Shown here piece after piece: positions 6,348 to 6,568 of a stretch of DNA of 6,568 nucleotides. Within the stretch, counting starts at the first letter, position 1. Each line of letters opens with the position of its first letter. Both the position numbers and the translations under genes were made by a program. Source of the stretch: Cyclobacteriaceae bacterium (lineage in GTDB: Bacteria; Bacteroidota; Bacteroidia; Cytophagales; Cyclobacteriaceae). The notes beneath the pieces are model-generated. The model saw only the letters and a list, made by a program, of their open reading frames with translations. It did not search any database and was not told where the DNA came from. The DNA lies in contig JAOUKJ010000232.1 in assembly GCA_029882675.1 (NCBI GenBank), forward strand, positions 1 through 6,568. Reading direction: 5' to 3'.

Positions 6348-6568
6348 TATCTGAATTTTACTTTTTGAAGTTTAAAAATTTTATAGCCCCGGTAACCATT
6401 ATAAAACTCTGTAAAAGAAACTCTTAACACAGTATATACCGGGATAGCTGCGATCATTCCAATGATACCGGCCAGCGTTGCGCCTGCAAATATAACTATA
6501 AAAATTTCCAACGGATGTGCTTTTACACTTTTTGAAAAAATCAGTGGTTGCCAAACCATATTATCAGA
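6347..6568 (-). CDS. AI-2E family transporter, C-terminal fragment (runs off the window)
   Basis: The minus-strand frame is open from the window edge to a TAA at 6349-6347, so only the last 73 residues are visible; the in-frame ATG at 6559 is internal rather than the true start. The segment DNMVWQPLIFSKSVKAHPLE, followed by a glycine-rich membrane stretch (IFIVIFAGATLAGIIGMIAAIPVYTVLRV), is the characteristic C-terminus of the AI-2E (YdgG/PerM/TqsA-like) family of polytopic inner-membrane proteins. Members have been linked to autoinducer export or to Na+/H+ antiport, so the substrate cannot be assigned. The last residues (YRGYKIFKLQKVKFR) are a basic cytoplasmic tail. Its stop codon shares one base with the ychF start, so the two are probably one operon. 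Confidence 0.85.
   Translation of the reverse strand, partial: SDNMVWQPLIFSKSVKAHPLEIFIVIFAGATLAGIIGMIAAIPVYTVLRVSFTEFYNGYRGYKIFKLQKVKFR

Overview
The window looks like a chromosomal segment of a Bacteroidota bacterium. The evidence is a type IX secretion (T9SS) plug-family protein, an ECF sigma factor overlapping a gene for a membrane anti-sigma-like protein with an outer-membrane beta-barrel-like C-terminus, AT-rich gene starts without clear Shine-Dalgarno sites, and two partial matches plus one full match to the TAnnTTTG-type -7 element of this phylum. The genus cannot be fixed from what is visible.

Layout from left to right. Positions 1-98 (minus) hold only the N-terminus of an unidentified protein with one hydrophobic segment. 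Positions 99-282 are non-coding and include a nearly C-free, purine-rich tract with an 8-bp tandem repeat. Positions 283-2004 and 1991-2569 (both minus) form an overlapping pair: an ECF sigma factor, then a 573-residue protein with a short cytoplasmic N-terminus, one membrane helix, a long polar linker and a beta-barrel-like C-terminus. A 184-bp divergent intergenic region with palindromes and competing hairpins separates the sigma gene from a plus-strand gene (2754-4067) for a T9SS plug-domain protein. That gene meets a minus-strand cas6 gene (4064-4870) tail to tail with a 4-bp overlap. A 388-bp AT-rich stretch without a convincing gene (4871-5258) follows. Then come ychF (5259-6347, minus) and the C-terminus of an AI-2E family transporter (6347-6568, minus, running off the window), joined by a TAATG stop/start overlap.

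How the genes may work together. The sigma and anti-sigma pair is a plausible envelope-sensing switch: the barrel or linker senses state, the N-terminus holds the sigma factor, and the divergently transcribed secretion gene is a candidate target. That last link is inference. AI-2E transporter and ychF are translationally coupled housekeeping genes. Cas6 has no cas neighbours and no CRISPR array in the window, so it is either an orphan or acts in trans on arrays elsewhere.

The least ordinary items are the isolated cas6 with a probable TTG start and a 388-bp upstream region, the trans-envelope architecture of the anti-sigma-like protein, and the sigma/plug divergent region with mutually exclusive hairpins. 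None proves a new system by itself.
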